Shown here: positions 47,374 to 56,774 of the stretch, piece after piece
How positions within the stretch are numbered: position 1 is the first letter of the stretch
Layout of the letters: each line of letters begins with the position of its first letter
From: an uncultured Clostridia bacterium
GTDB lineage: Bacteria; Bacillota; Clostridia; TANB77; CAG-508
DNA: 64,000 nucleotides
Reading direction: 5' to 3'
Assembly (NCBI GenBank): GCA_928721915.1
Contig: CAKMVZ010000001.1
Span: 558,001-622,000, forward strand
The notes under the pieces: generated by a model
What the model saw: the letters and a program-made list of their open reading frames with translations, nothing else
Databases searched by the model: none
What the model was told of the DNA's origin: nothing
Position numbers and translations under genes: made by a program

Positions 47374-47458
47374 AAAAATATATAACCCTAAGAAAGCTAC
47401 TAGAGTGATTTAATATAATATAATATAATTTAATTAAAAAATCTAAAAGGAGGGTCTA

Positions 47459-48412
47459 ATGACTTTAGATGAAATTTTAAAAGAGATAGAAAAAGCTGAA
47501 ACTTTTGTTGTTTTAGCTCATGAAAATCCTGATGGAGATGCTGTTGGAAGTGCTTTAGGAGTGTGTACATTTTTAAAAGAATTAGGAAAAACTGATATAG
47601 ATGTTTTGTTTAAAGAATATCCTGAAACTTTTAATTTTTTACCTAATTCAGATATGATAAAACAAGAGTCAACTTTTGAAAGATATGATATGGCTATAGT
47701 CGTTGATTGTCCAAATTCAGATAGAGTAAGTAAAGAATATAGAAAATTTATAGAAAATGCCAAAATAATAGTTCAGTTTGATCATCATTTAAGAAATTCA
47801 ATGTTTGGAGATTATAATGTTGTAAATCCAGTAGCTCCAGCATGTAGTCAAATTTTAGTATCAGCTTTAGAGTATTTAAAAATAGATATAAGTAAAGATG
47901 TTGCAACATGTTTATTAGCGGGAATTATTACAGATACAGGCGGATTTAGATTTAATAGTACAACAGCTGAAACTTTTGAATTTGCTGCTTGGTGTTTAAG
48001 TAAGGGAATAAATGTTGCAAAAGTATATAAAGAAGCTATGATGACAAAAACCATAACTCAATTTAAAGCAGAAAAACTTGCGTTAGATAGATTAGAATTT
48101 TTTAATGATGATAAGATTACTTTTACATACATAACTAAACAAGACATTGATGAACTTGGTATAAAATCAGGTGAATTAGATGGAATTGCAGGTGTTGGAA
48201 TAACTATAAAAGATGTTGAAGTTGCAATTTTTGCTCGTGAAAAAGATGATGGATTTAAAATTTCATTCCGTTCTAATAATATAGATGTTTCAGATATTTG
48301 TATGCTATTTGGTGGCGGAGGGCATAAGTTAGCAGCAGGTTGTCAAATAGATAGTAGTATTGAAGAAGTTAGAAAAGCTGTAGTTGAAGAAACTATAAAA
48401 CATTTGAAATAA
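47459..48412 (+). CDS. nrnA: DHH/DHHA1 bifunctional oligoribonuclease and PAP phosphatase
   Basis: 317 aa. Degrades nano-RNA and 3'-phosphoadenosine phosphate. VLAHENPDGDAVGSALG, VDCPNSDR and FDHHLRNS give the metal ligands of the DHH domain; GGGGHKLAAGCQI is the DHHA1 substrate motif. RBS GGAGGG. Standard position after rbfA and before truB. Confidence 0.94.
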   Translation: MTLDEILKEIEKAETFVVLAHENPDGDAVGSALGVCTFLKELGKTDIDVLFKEYPETFNFLPNSDMIKQESTFERYDMAIVVDCPNSDRVSKEYRKFIENAKIIVQFDHHLRNSMFGDYNVVNPVAPACSQILVSALEYLKIDISKDVATCLLAGIITDTGGFRFNSTTAETFEFAAWCLSKGINVAKVYKEAMMTKTITQFKAEKLALDRLEFFNDDKITFTYITKQDIDELGIKSGELDGIAGVGITIKDVEVAIFAREKDDGFKISFRSNNIDVSDICMLFGGGGHKLAAGCQIDSSIEEVRKAVVEETIKHLK

Positions 48413-48420
48413 AAGAAAGG

Positions 48421-48481
48421 AAAAAGATTTATATTTTTAAGCATGTTGTTATTTACATGTAAAAAATTATAAATCTTTTTG
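48421..48481 (+). other. Long hairpin between nrnA and truB
   Basis: AAAAAGATTTATA...TATAAATCTTTTT with an inner GCATGT/ACATGT pair. Terminator-like but within the operon; could modulate truB expression. Confidence 0.55.
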
Positions 48482-48496
48482 TGTTAAGAAAAAAAT

Positions 48497-49391
48497 ATGA
48501 AAAATGGAGTAATTGTAATAGATAAACCTTCTGGGATTACATCTTTTGATGTGGTTTCAAAAGTAAAAAAAATTATTGATATAAAAAAAGCAGGTCATAT
48601 TGGAACTTTAGATCCATTAGCAACAGGTGTTTTTCCAGTACTTTTAGGAGAAGCAACAAAAGTTTCGAAATATCTTATAGAGCATAATAAAACATATATT
48701 GCAAAATTAAAATTAGGAGAAAAAAGAGAAACAGGGGATTTAGAAGGAAAAGTAATTTTAACATCTGATAAAAAAATAAATAACAAAAAAGAAGTAGAAC
48801 AAGTTTTAAAAAGTTTTTTAGGAAAACAAATTCAAATCCCGCCAAAATATTCTGCAATAAAAGTAAATGGAAAAAAACTATATGAATATGCAAGGGTTAA
48901 AAAAGAAATTGAAATTCCAAAAAGAGAAATAGAAATTTATGAAATAAATTTGATTAGTTTCGATATTCAAAATCAAGTTATAGAATTTAAAGTAAGTTGT
49001 TCAAAAGGAACATATATTAGAACTCTATGTGAAGATATTGCAGAAAAGTTAGGAACTGTACGGATTTATGGAATATTTAAACAGAACTGTAGTTGGTGAT
49101 TTTAAAATAGAAGATTCTATATTGTTAGATGATCTTAAAGAAAATAAAGAAAATTATGATTTTTTAAATTCAAAAATTTTGGGGTTAGAAGAAGTATTTA
49201 AGAATTTACCTAGAATAGTATTAAATGCTAGAAAACATGAGTTGTTTTTAAATGGAGTAATGTTAACTTTTAAGCTAGAAGATGGAATATATAATATATA
49301 TTCAGAAAATCAAAAATACATAGGAATTGGAATTGTAAAAAATAAATTATTAAAAAGAGATGTAGTAATTGCTCAAGAAAATGTGATATAA
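48497..49391 (+). CDS. truB: tRNA pseudouridine-55 synthase, with a +1 frameshift at CGG
   Basis: Modifies U55 in the T-loop of tRNAs. KPSGITSFDVVSKVKK and GHIGTLDPLATGVFPVLLGEATK (catalytic Asp) are clear. SKGTYIRTLCEDIAEKLGTV precedes the break: the zero frame ends at 49099, while skipping C49061 gives GTV-GFMEYLNRTVVGDFKI, the conserved continuation, to 49391. Joined length 297 aa. Truncation would remove the C-terminal third. ribF, often next, is absent; pyrB follows with its own promoter. Confidence 0.93.
49061..49063 (+). other. CGG +1 frameshift site in truB
   Basis: Context GTA-CGG-A, giving Gly189; the only site preceded by an A-ending codon. The zero frame stops at 49099. Confidence 0.82.
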
Positions 49392-49402
49392 ATAAATTTC
49401 TC

Positions 49403-49431
49403 TTTACAAATTCTTTTTAGATTGATATAAT
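49403..49431 (+). promoter_or_regulatory. Promoter of pyrBI
   Basis: TTTACA, 17-bp spacer, TATAAT; the start codon of pyrB is only 27 bp downstream, so no attenuator fits here. Confidence 0.75.
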
Positions 49432-49457
49432 ATGAAAAACTAAAAAGGAGAGAGAAA

Positions 49458-50372
49458 ATGAAACATTTAATTGATATTAAAGATTTATCTGTAGAAGAAA
49501 TTGATGATTTAATAAAAGTAGCTAAAGATATTATTAGTCACAAAAAAGAGTATTCTCATAAATGTGATGATAAAACTTTAGCTACTTTATTTTTTGAACC
49601 AAGTACAAGAACAAGGCTTAGTTTTGAAGCTGCAATGCTTGAATTAGGAGGAAGAACTTTAGGATTTTCAGAAGCTGCTTCTAGTTCAGCAGCAAAAGGA
49701 GAAACTGTTTCAGATACAATAAGAGTTGTAGGATGTTATAGTGATATAATTGCTATGCGTCATCCAAAAGAAGGAGCGCCTTTAGTAGCTTCTTTAAAAT
49801 CAACAGTTCCAATTATAAATGCAGGAGATGGAGGTCATAATCACCCAACTCAAACTTTAACAGATTTATTAACAATTGATAGAGAAAAGGGTAGATTAGA
49901 TAATTTAACTATAGGTCTATGTGGAGATTTAAAATTTGGAAGAACAGTTCACTCTTTAATAACTGCAATGTCAAGATATAAAAATATAAAATTAGTTTTG
50001 ATATCTCCAAAAGAATTAGAAATTCCTGAATATGTAAAAAAAGATATAATAGAAAAAAATAATATGGAATATGTAGAAACAAAAGATATCGAAGAATATA
50101 TGGGAGAATTAGATATCCTTTATATGACAAGGGTCCAAAAAGAAAGATTCTTTAATGAAGAAGATTATGTAAGACTTAAAGATTATTATATTTTAAATAG
50201 AGAAAAATTAGAAAAAGCTAAAAAAGATTTAGCTATTTTACACCCACTTCCAAGAGTAAATGAAATTTCAGTAGATGTTGATGATGATCCTAGAGCTTGC
50301 TATTTTAAACAAGCTTTAAATGGAAAGTTTATTAGAATGGCATTAATTTTAAAATTGTTAAATATAAGATAA
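49458..50372 (+). CDS. pyrB: Aspartate carbamoyltransferase, catalytic chain
   Basis: Commits carbamoyl phosphate to pyrimidine synthesis. FFEPSTRTRLSFEAAMLELGG binds carbamoyl phosphate; SSSAAKGETVSDT is the mobile loop; GDGGHNHPTQTLTDLLTI and HPLPRVNEI are also present. 304 aa. RBS AAGGAGAG. Followed at 41 bp by its regulatory chain, so the enzyme is the allosteric type. Confidence 0.96.
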   Translation: MKHLIDIKDLSVEEIDDLIKVAKDIISHKKEYSHKCDDKTLATLFFEPSTRTRLSFEAAMLELGGRTLGFSEAASSSAAKGETVSDTIRVVGCYSDIIAMRHPKEGAPLVASLKSTVPIINAGDGGHNHPTQTLTDLLTIDREKGRLDNLTIGLCGDLKFGRTVHSLITAMSRYKNIKLVLISPKELEIPEYVKKDIIEKNNMEYVETKDIEEYMGELDILYMTRVQKERFFNEEDYVRLKDYYILNREKLEKAKKDLAILHPLPRVNEISVDVDDDPRACYFKQALNGKFIRMALILKLLNIR

Positions 50373-50413
50373 TTTTAAGTGCTTTATAATTTTTTAAGAA
50401 AGGAAAAATAAAA

Positions 50414-50830
50414 ATGAATATCGATAGTATAAAAAATGGATATGTAATTGATCATATAAAAGCTGGAAATGGTATGAAAATTTATGAACTTTTAAATTTA
50501 AATGAATTAGAATGCCAAGTAGCTATAATTACAAATGCTAAAAGTAAAAAAACAGGAAAAAAAGATATTATAAAAATTGATAAAAATATAGATTTAGATT
50601 TTGATAAATTAGGTTTTATTGATTCTGGAATTACAGTAAATATTGTTAAAGATGATAAAATTATAGAAAAGAAAAAATTATCACTTCCAGAAAAAATTGT
50701 AAATGTTGCAAAATGTAAAAATCCAAGATGTATAACGTCTGTTGAAAGAGAACTTGACCAAGTATTTATTTTAACAGATAAAGAAAAAAATATTTATAGA
50801 TGCAAATATTGTGAAATGAGTTTAAAATAA
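50414..50830 (+). CDS. pyrI: Aspartate carbamoyltransferase, regulatory chain
   Basis: 138 aa. The N-terminal nucleotide-binding domain includes YVIDHIKAGNGMKIYELL; the C-terminal zinc domain has CKNPRC and CKYC with the usual four Cys. Binds CTP/ATP to control PyrB. RBS AAAGGAA. Last gene of the operon. Confidence 0.94.
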   Translation: MNIDSIKNGYVIDHIKAGNGMKIYELLNLNELECQVAIITNAKSKKTGKKDIIKIDKNIDLDFDKLGFIDSGITVNIVKDDKIIEKKKLSLPEKIVNVAKCKNPRCITSVERELDQVFILTDKEKNIYRCKYCEMSLK

Positions 50831-50891
50831 ATTTTTATAAACTTAAAATATTTGTTTAAATTAAAAAGTAATCTTTTAATATAAAGTAAAA

Positions 50892-50927
50892 CCCTTTTAA
50901 TTAAACTTTTTGCTTAATTAAGAAGGG
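50892..50927. terminator. Terminator between pyrI and the Cys-rich gene
   Basis: CCCTTTTAATTAA...TTAATTAAGAAGGG stem. The T-run lies on the minus-strand side (GGGTTTT), fitting termination of the reverse gene. Confidence 0.6.
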
Positions 50928-50966
50928 CTCACTTTAAAATAAGATTGCTTTTTTAATTTAAGCAGA

Positions 50967-51092
50967 TTAGCAGCATCCGCCTCTGCCACTATTTCCATTA
51001 CCGCAGCAACAGAATAAAACGATTAATATAAGGATAATCCAAAGGCATTCATTATCGAATATACCACATCCACAACCTCTGTTTTCTGGCAT
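50967..51092 (-). CDS. 41-aa Cys/Gly-rich membrane peptide
   Basis: RBS AAAGGAGGG 8 bp before ATG. The peptide starts MPENRGCGCGIFDNE, continues with a hydrophobic segment CLWIILILIVLFCCC and ends NGNSGRGGCC. Seven to eight cysteines flank one membrane helix. It resembles small spore-associated YjcZ-type peptides in general make-up, but I cannot assign it. Too short for usual gene callers. Confidence 0.6.
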   Translation of the reverse strand: MPENRGCGCGIFDNECLWIILILIVLFCCCGNGNSGRGGCC

Positions 51093-51252
51093 TATTTTTC
51101 CCTCCTTTTAAGTAATCCGAATTTGTAATCCTTAGTATGTTATATATTATTCAAATTATAAAAAAGTGTTACAGAGATTGTGGAATTTAAAATTAAAAAA
51201 TTGTAGGGATAGTTTTATCCCATTTTAAAAAGAGAAATTGAAGAATAAAATT

Positions 51253-51290
51253 TGTCTCTTAAGAGAAAACTAAGCTTAAAAGTTAGTATG
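51253..51290. repeat. Hairpin repeat family 1, truncated copy
   Basis: TCTCTTAAGAGAAAACTAAGCTTAAAAGTT: the left arm is intact and the right arm is interrupted after AGTT. Flanks match the 17715 copy. Confidence 0.6.
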
Positions 51291-51388
51291 TACTATAAAA
51301 TAAGTAACTACAAAAATAAAAGCTACCTTTGTGCCTTAAAATAAGTAAGTATTAAAATAAATATTTTACTAAAATATTTTTAAAACTA

Positions 51389-51444
51389 TTTACAATTAAA
51401 AATATTATAAGTATAATTTAAATGGAATTGGTTGTATAACCAGT
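51389..51444 (+). promoter_or_regulatory. Promoter plus palindrome upstream of prepilin locus 2
   Basis: TTTACA (51389), 17-bp spacer, TATAAT (51412-51417), then ATTGGTTGTATAACCAGT (51427-51444). Nearly identical to 18896-18950. Confidence 0.75.
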
Positions 51445-51507
51445 AAAAGAATAATAATAAAAATATATAAAATACTAAAGAAAGGAATTTTTAAGATGGA
51501 GGGACAA

Positions 51508-52996
51508 ATGAAAGAATGTTTTAAAAGAAATTTAGGAATAACGCTCGTTGCGCTAATCATAACAATAATAGTGTTGTTAATATTAGCAGGAGTAACAATT
51601 GCCTTAGTAGTTCGGAGATAATGGCGTTTTAAATCAAGCAGTAAACGCAGCAGATGAAACAAATAGAGCAAATGTGCAAAACGAACTAGAAATGACAGTA
51701 GCAGCAGTTGTAACAGACTGGAGTGGAGACAGATATGTAAATGGAAATAACCAAAGTTTAACACAATATATGACGAAGGCAAGAGTAGAAAGTAATATGA
51801 ATACAGCAGATTATGTATTAGCAGCATTTACATTAAATACAACAAATGGAGTAAGCGTAACATATAAAAATAAAGGATATAACTTTACAGTAACAATAAC
51901 AGATTCAGGGAATAGTGCGAAAGTAACATATGAAGGAGAAGGAGAGCCTGCTGAAGTAAAAGAATGGGTTCAAAATGAAGATGGAAGTGTAACAGATGGA
52001 GAAGTAACATTGCAAGTAGGAGATTATATAAATTATGATCCATTAGAAGGAGTAGCAGAAGAAAATACAACATATACATCTTTAGCTACTGCAACTGGTT
52101 ATGATACAGACCAAGTATTTGATATACAAAATTATGTAGATGGTGGATGGAGATGGCAAGTATTTGGAGTAGAGAATGGAAAGTTACAAATAATATCAGA
52201 GAACACAATTGGAACAACAGAAGTAGATGAAGAGTATGCAAATTCAAATTATTATTTAAGAGGAAGAACAGGATATCAAAATGCAATAACAGAATTAGAT
52301 AAAATATCAGCCTTATATGGCCAAGGAGAATATGCAGAAGGCGCAAGAAGTATAACAGTAGAAGATGTAAATAAATTTACAGGATATAATCCAGAAGTTT
52401 ATGAAGAAGGAGAATTATGGGAATATGGAAATGTAATAGATTATTTTTGGCAAGGAACAAATTATCCATATTATTCATCAACAAGAGCAGGTAATGGATT
52501 AAGTGGAAGTTTAAGTACAAGCCATAATAATAGTTCATATGGAAATAGCTTTTGGTGGTATGATTTTGAAGCAGAGGAATGGAAAAGTTCACCATATCAA
52601 TCAGGAGCTACAACTCCAGCTGAACCAATAACAGAAAGTTCATTAGAAGGAGATAACTATATAACAACATTAGAGTCTAACGATTATTACTATACAGGTA
52701 GTGACTATATAAGTGATACATCATCAAATTTGTATAAAATGCTATTTGATGATGTTCAATATACAGGGGAGAACAGCTATTATTGGCTCGCCTCTCGCTC
52801 GGTCGTTGCCGCCTCGGACTACGCTTATTTCTACGTGCGTTATGTTTACGATGGCGGCGTAGACTCCGATGGCTTGGCGTATTCGTATGGCGGTGAGGAC
52901 GATGCCTGCTGTGGCGTGCGCCCCCTAGTTTCTCTACAGTCTAACATCCAGTTAACTAGCGCAGGGGCAAACACTTGGGATATCTCAGCTTCATAA
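51508..52996 (+). CDS. Prepilin-like surface protein with a GC-rich variable-looking C-terminus; CGG +1 frameshift
   Basis: ATG 51508 with RBS GGAGGG. MKECFKRNLG precedes ITLVALIITIIVLLILAG, the prepilin-like signal and helix. The frame would stop at 51621; skipping C51613 gives IALVV-GDNGVLNQAVNAAD and a continuous 495-aa protein. A low-GC body (YVDGGWRWQVFGVENGKLQII) leads to ENSYYWLASRSV, where base composition suddenly rises. The end carries CCGVRPLVSL, typical of a C-type-lectin-like domain. Likely surface-exposed binding protein. Confidence 0.8.
51613..51615 (+). other. CGG +1 frameshift site in prepilin gene 2
   Basis: Context GTT-CGG-A, giving Gly36 of VGDNGVLNQA. The zero frame stops at 51621. 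Confidence 0.8.
52789..52975 (+). other. GC-rich cassette at the 3' end of prepilin gene 2
   Basis: From CTCGCCTCTCGC to CTAGCGCAGGG, GC content is clearly over one half against about a third before it. Codons are rich in NNC and NNG (GCC, GAC, TAC, GGC, TGC). The stretch encodes LASRSVVAASDYAYFYVRYV through GVRPLVSLQS. It resembles a diversity-generating retroelement variable repeat or an exchanged cassette. No in-frame CGG occurs even here. Confidence 0.5.
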
Positions 52997-53026
52997 AATA
53001 AGAAGCAGAAAAACAAAACTGTAAAC

Positions 53027-53055
53027 TTGACAAATTAAAGATTTTTTAGTATTAT
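53027..53055 (+). promoter_or_regulatory. Promoter of the aspS T-box transcript
   Basis: TTGACA, 17-bp spacer, TATTAT. Confidence 0.75.
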
Positions 53056-53074
53056 TTTATTATTGTATGCGTTG

Positions 53075-53302
53075 AAGATGAAAGCAAGTTTTAAAAAATT
53101 ATTTAAGAGAGGAGATGTCATCGGCTGAAAGCATTTCTAATAATTAAACTTGTGAAACACATTGGAGCATGATTTTAAATAAAAAGTGGAAAGCGAAAAT
53201 TTTTAAAAAATAATATTTTGTTTTCAATAAGGGTGGTACCGCGGAAATATATTTCGTCCCTGTAATTTTAAATTTAATTTAAAATTACAAGGATTTTTTT
53301 TA
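53075..53302 (+). promoter_or_regulatory. T-box riboswitch leader upstream of aspS
   Basis: T-box sequence AGGGTGGTACCGCGG (53230-53244) and a terminator stem TCCCTGTAATTTTAAATT / AATTTAAAATTACAAGGA with T-run. The Stem-I arms CAAGTTTTAA/TTAAACTTG are visible. I could not fix the specifier codon. Confidence 0.88.
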
Positions 53303-53418
53303 TTCTAAAATTAATGTTAAATAAAATACTAAAATTAAACTAGTATTAAAAAAATATTAATTTTATAAAAAATATCTTTGTAGTTTTAAAAATTGCTATT
53401 TTAAAAGGAGTGAAAGAT

Positions 53419-55184
53419 ATGAAAGGTAACATGTACAGAACTTATAATTGTTCAGAAATCAGAGAAAAAAATGTTGGAGAAGAGATTAGGCTTGCAGGAT
53501 GGGTTGATACAATCCGTGATTTAGGGGGAGTTTTATTTATTGATCTTCGCGACCAATATGGTATAACACAAGTTGTTGTATCAGGAAATGAGTCTAAAAC
53601 TGATTTTGCTGCTAGAATTCCTGTCGAATCAACAGTATCTGTTTTAGGAAAAGTAAGATTAAGAGATAAAGAAACCATAAATACTGCGATTGAAACTGGA
53701 ACAGTAGAAGTTTTTGCAGAAAAAATTGAGATTTTAGGAAAAAGAACAAAGCCACTTCCATTTGAAATTTCAAATAATAGAGCAGTTAGAGAAGATTTAA
53801 GATTGGAGTATAGATTTTTGGATTTAAGATCTAAAAAACAATTAGAAAATTTAAAATTAAGAGCAAAATTGATTCAATATTTAAGAAATCAAATGATAGA
53901 TTTAGGTTTTTTAGAAGTTCAAACACCAATACTTACCAGTTCATCTCCAGAAGGAGCAAGAGATTATTTAGTTCCAAGTAGAATATATCCTCGGAAAATT
54001 TTATGCGCTTCCACAAGCTCCACAGCAATTTAAACAATTGCTTATGGTATCTGGAATTGATAAATATTTTCAAATAGCACCATGCTTTAGAGATGAGGAT
54101 GCAAGAGCTGATAGGTCTCCTCGGAGAATTTTATCAATTAGATATGGAAATGGCATTTGCTTGTCAAGAAGATGTTTTTGAAGTTATGGAAAAAGTAATG
54201 TATAACACTTTTAAGGAATTTTCTGATAAAAAGATAAATAAAGTTTTTCCAAGAATTCCTTATAAAGAAGCAATGCTTAAATATGGTACAGATAAACCAG
54301 ATTTAAGAAATCCTTTAGAAATAAAGGACGTAACAAATATTTTTGAGAAATTAGATATAAAAGTTTTTAATGGGAAAATTGTAAGAACTATAACTCTTCC
54401 AAATGGCTCAGAACAAACAAGAAGTTTTTATGATGAAATGACTAATTTTGCAATAAATAAATGTAAAGCAAAGGGATTAGCTTGGCTAAAGGTAGCAGAG
54501 GATAGAAGTTTACAAGGTCCAATTGCAAAATTAATTCCAGATGATTCAAGAGAAGAACTACTTAATAGAACAAATACAAACCCAGGAGATAGCATATTCT
54601 TTATTGCAGAGCATACTGGATTAGTAGAAAAATTAGCAGGAGAAATTAGAAAAGAATTAGGAATTAAAGCAAAATTAATAGATGAAAATGAATTTAAGTT
54701 TTGTTGGATAGTAGATTTTCCAATGTATGAAATAGCAGATAATGGAAAACTAACATTTTGCCATAATCCATTTTCTATGCCACAAGGTGGATTAGAGGCT
54801 TTAGAAACAAAGGAACCATTAGATATCTTAGCATATCAATATGATATAGTTTGTAATGGAGTTGAGCTTTCATCAGGAGCTGTTAGAAATCACGATCCAG
54901 AAATTATGATAAAGGCTTTTGAGATAGCAAATTATACGGAAGAAGAAATTAAAAGAAAATTTGATGCTTTATATAATGCTTTTCACTATGGAGCTCCACC
55001 TCATGCGGGAATTGCACCAGGTATAGATAGAATGCTTATGCTTTTAAGTAAAGAAGAGTCAATAAGAGAAGTAATAGCATTCCCAATGAATAGCAAAGCT
55101 CAAGATTTACTAATGAAAGCACCGGGAGTTGTTTCACAAAAACAACTAGAAGAGGTTCATATTAAAATTATTGAAAATAAGTAA
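53419..55184 (+). CDS. aspS: Aspartyl-tRNA synthetase, with two CGG +1 frameshifts
   Basis: Charges tRNA-Asp. ATG 53419 with RBS AAAAGGAG. Anticodon-binding OB fold (AGWVDTIRDLGGVLFIDLRD), then class II motif SSPEGARDYLVPSRI. First shift at 53992 gives YP-GKFYALPQAPQQFKQL; second at 54122 gives RADRSP-GEFYQLDMEMAF. Both are motif 2 segments with conserved Gly. Motif 3 HAGIAPGIDRMLML is in the last third. Joined length 587 aa, normal. Each zero frame ends within 20 codons, so full enzyme needs two shifts per ribosome or four-base decoding. Essential gene. Confidence 0.95.
53992..53994 (+). other. CGG +1 frameshift site 1 in aspS
   Basis: Context CCT-CGG-A, giving Gly192 of PGKFYALPQ. The zero frame stops at 54033. 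Confidence 0.88.
54122..54124 (+). other. CGG +1 frameshift site 2 in aspS
   Basis: Context CCT-CGG-A, giving Gly235 of SPGEFYQLD. The unshifted frame stops at 54181. Confidence 0.88.
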
Positions 55185-55240
55185 GACATAAAATTTAAAA
55201 AAATATATTTTTTGAATATAAAAATTATAAAATTATTTTA

Positions 55241-55632
55241 TTTTTTAAAGTAGAAATTAAAAAAATAAAGAATAAGAAATATAAAAGAAATGAATTCTCC
55301 CGTAAGGGAGAATTCTAGGGAAAATTATTTAAAATAAAAATAAAGTTTTAAATAAAAAATATAAAAATTAATTTTTTAAAGTAGAAATAAAAAAATAAAG
55401 AATAAAAAATGTAAAAGAAATGAATTCTCCGGTGAGGGAGAATTCTAAGGAAAATTATTTAAAATAAAAATAAAGTTTTAAATAAAAAATATAAAAATTA
55501 ATTTTTTAAAGTAAAAATTAAAAAAAATAAAGGATAAAAAATGTAAAAGAAATGAATTCTCCCGTAAGGGAGAATTCTGGAAAAAACTTATTTAAAATAT
55601 TAATATTTCATAAAATAAAGCATATATATTTA
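55241..55632. repeat. Three tandem 130-bp units with a conserved hairpin
   Basis: Units start near 55241, 55372 and 55502 (TTTTTTAAAG). Each contains GAATTCTCC-(CGTAA or GGTGA)-GGGAGAATTC at 55292, 55422 and 55554: stem invariant, loop changed in the middle copy. The rest is AT-rich and shared. No coding potential. Confidence 0.85.
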
Positions 55633-55646
55633 AAGAGGTGATATAT

Positions 55647-56607
55647 ATGCTTTATTTTGACTTAGCTATTTATAAGGAAGATTTGCTAAAAGAAAATGAA
55701 AAAGATCTTCCAAGTTTTATTAAAAATATAATATATAATTTTAGAAAACTCACAGGACAAGCTTTAAACTTAAAAATATCTAATAAAAATTTAATAATTC
55801 TTCCAAAAATAAATAAAAGAGTTTTAAAAAGAATAGATAAAATATTAAGAGTTGATGTAACTAAAAATGTATGTATTTCAGAAGAATTAAAATCCAAAGA
55901 AAATTTTGTAAATTTTTTAAATGAAAGAAATATTAATATTTTAGATGGAAGATGGCTTTTTAAATATTTAGCAGAAAATGTTTTAGAATTTTTATGTTTT
56001 AAAACAGATTTAATCCCAGAAATTCAAGAAATTTCAATTCTTACAAACGAATTAAATAATTTAATTTATGAAACTATAATAAAATTATCTAAAAGAGTAA
56101 AAAATATAAATATTATAACTAAGAACATAAATTTATTTAAAAAATTAGAAGAAGATGTATATGAAGAAAGTGGAATGATATTAAGAATAACAAATGATTT
56201 TAAAAAGGCAACTTTGAAATCGAATATAATACTAAATTTTAATTTTGTACAAGAACTTTTAGATAAAATAAATTTTGGAAAAAATTCAAATTTAGTAAAT
56301 TTTGAAAGATCTTTAAGAATAAATCAAAAAAGTTTTAATGGAAAAGTGATTAATTTTTATCATATAAATTTACCAGAAAAATATTTATATAATCAAGAAA
56401 GATTTACAAGGTTTGATACGAGTATATTATATGAAAGTTATATTTATAAAAAAACTTCTCCAATTAATATTTGGAAAGAAATTAGTAAAGATAAAATAAA
56501 AATTGATACATTAGAAGGATTTAAGCGGAACAATAAAATTTATTCCTAAGAATAAGCTTAAAGAAGTAAAAGGAAAAAACTATAAAATTTCAGCTGTTGT
56601 AAGTTAA
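55647..56607 (+). CDS. Protein of unknown function, with a +1 frameshift at CGG
   Basis: ATG 55647 with RBS GAGGTG. The frame stops at 56549 (GFK-RNNKIYS); skipping C56526 gives GFK-GTIKFIPKNKLKEVKG and a stop at 56607, total 319 aa. Features: an N-terminal region LILPKINKRVLKRIDKILRV, a middle DGRWLFKYLAENVLEFL, and NINIITKNINLFKKLEEDVY, which together suggest a Rossmann-like fold, though no nucleotide motif is certain. No signal peptide or membrane segment. Family not recognised. Stands alone between the repeat block and greA. Confidence 0.7.
56526..56528 (+). other. CGG +1 frameshift site in the unknown gene
   Basis: Context AAG-CGG-A, giving Gly294. The zero frame stops at 56549. No family knowledge supports the Gly here. 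Confidence 0.65.
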
Positions 56608-56628
56608 ATATAATTTTTTAAATAAGAC

Positions 56629-56657
56629 TTGACAAAATTGAAAAAAAACCTTATTAT
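56629..56657 (+). promoter_or_regulatory. Promoter of greA
   Basis: TTGACA, 17-bp spacer, TATTAT (a TATAAT lies 3 bp further on). Confidence 0.7.
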
Positions 56658-56774
56658 AATACAGAATAAAAAAGTTTATATTTGCATTACAAAATTTTTT
56701 GTGATGCATAAATTTTTATATCTTGAAATTTAAAATTTCAAGATAAGTCCATTTAAGGAAGGAGCATGATAGTA

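Noticed and set aside
55241..55632. CRISPR array
   Set aside because: Only three units of 130 bp, AT-rich throughout, with no short repeat/spacer pattern and no cas genes.
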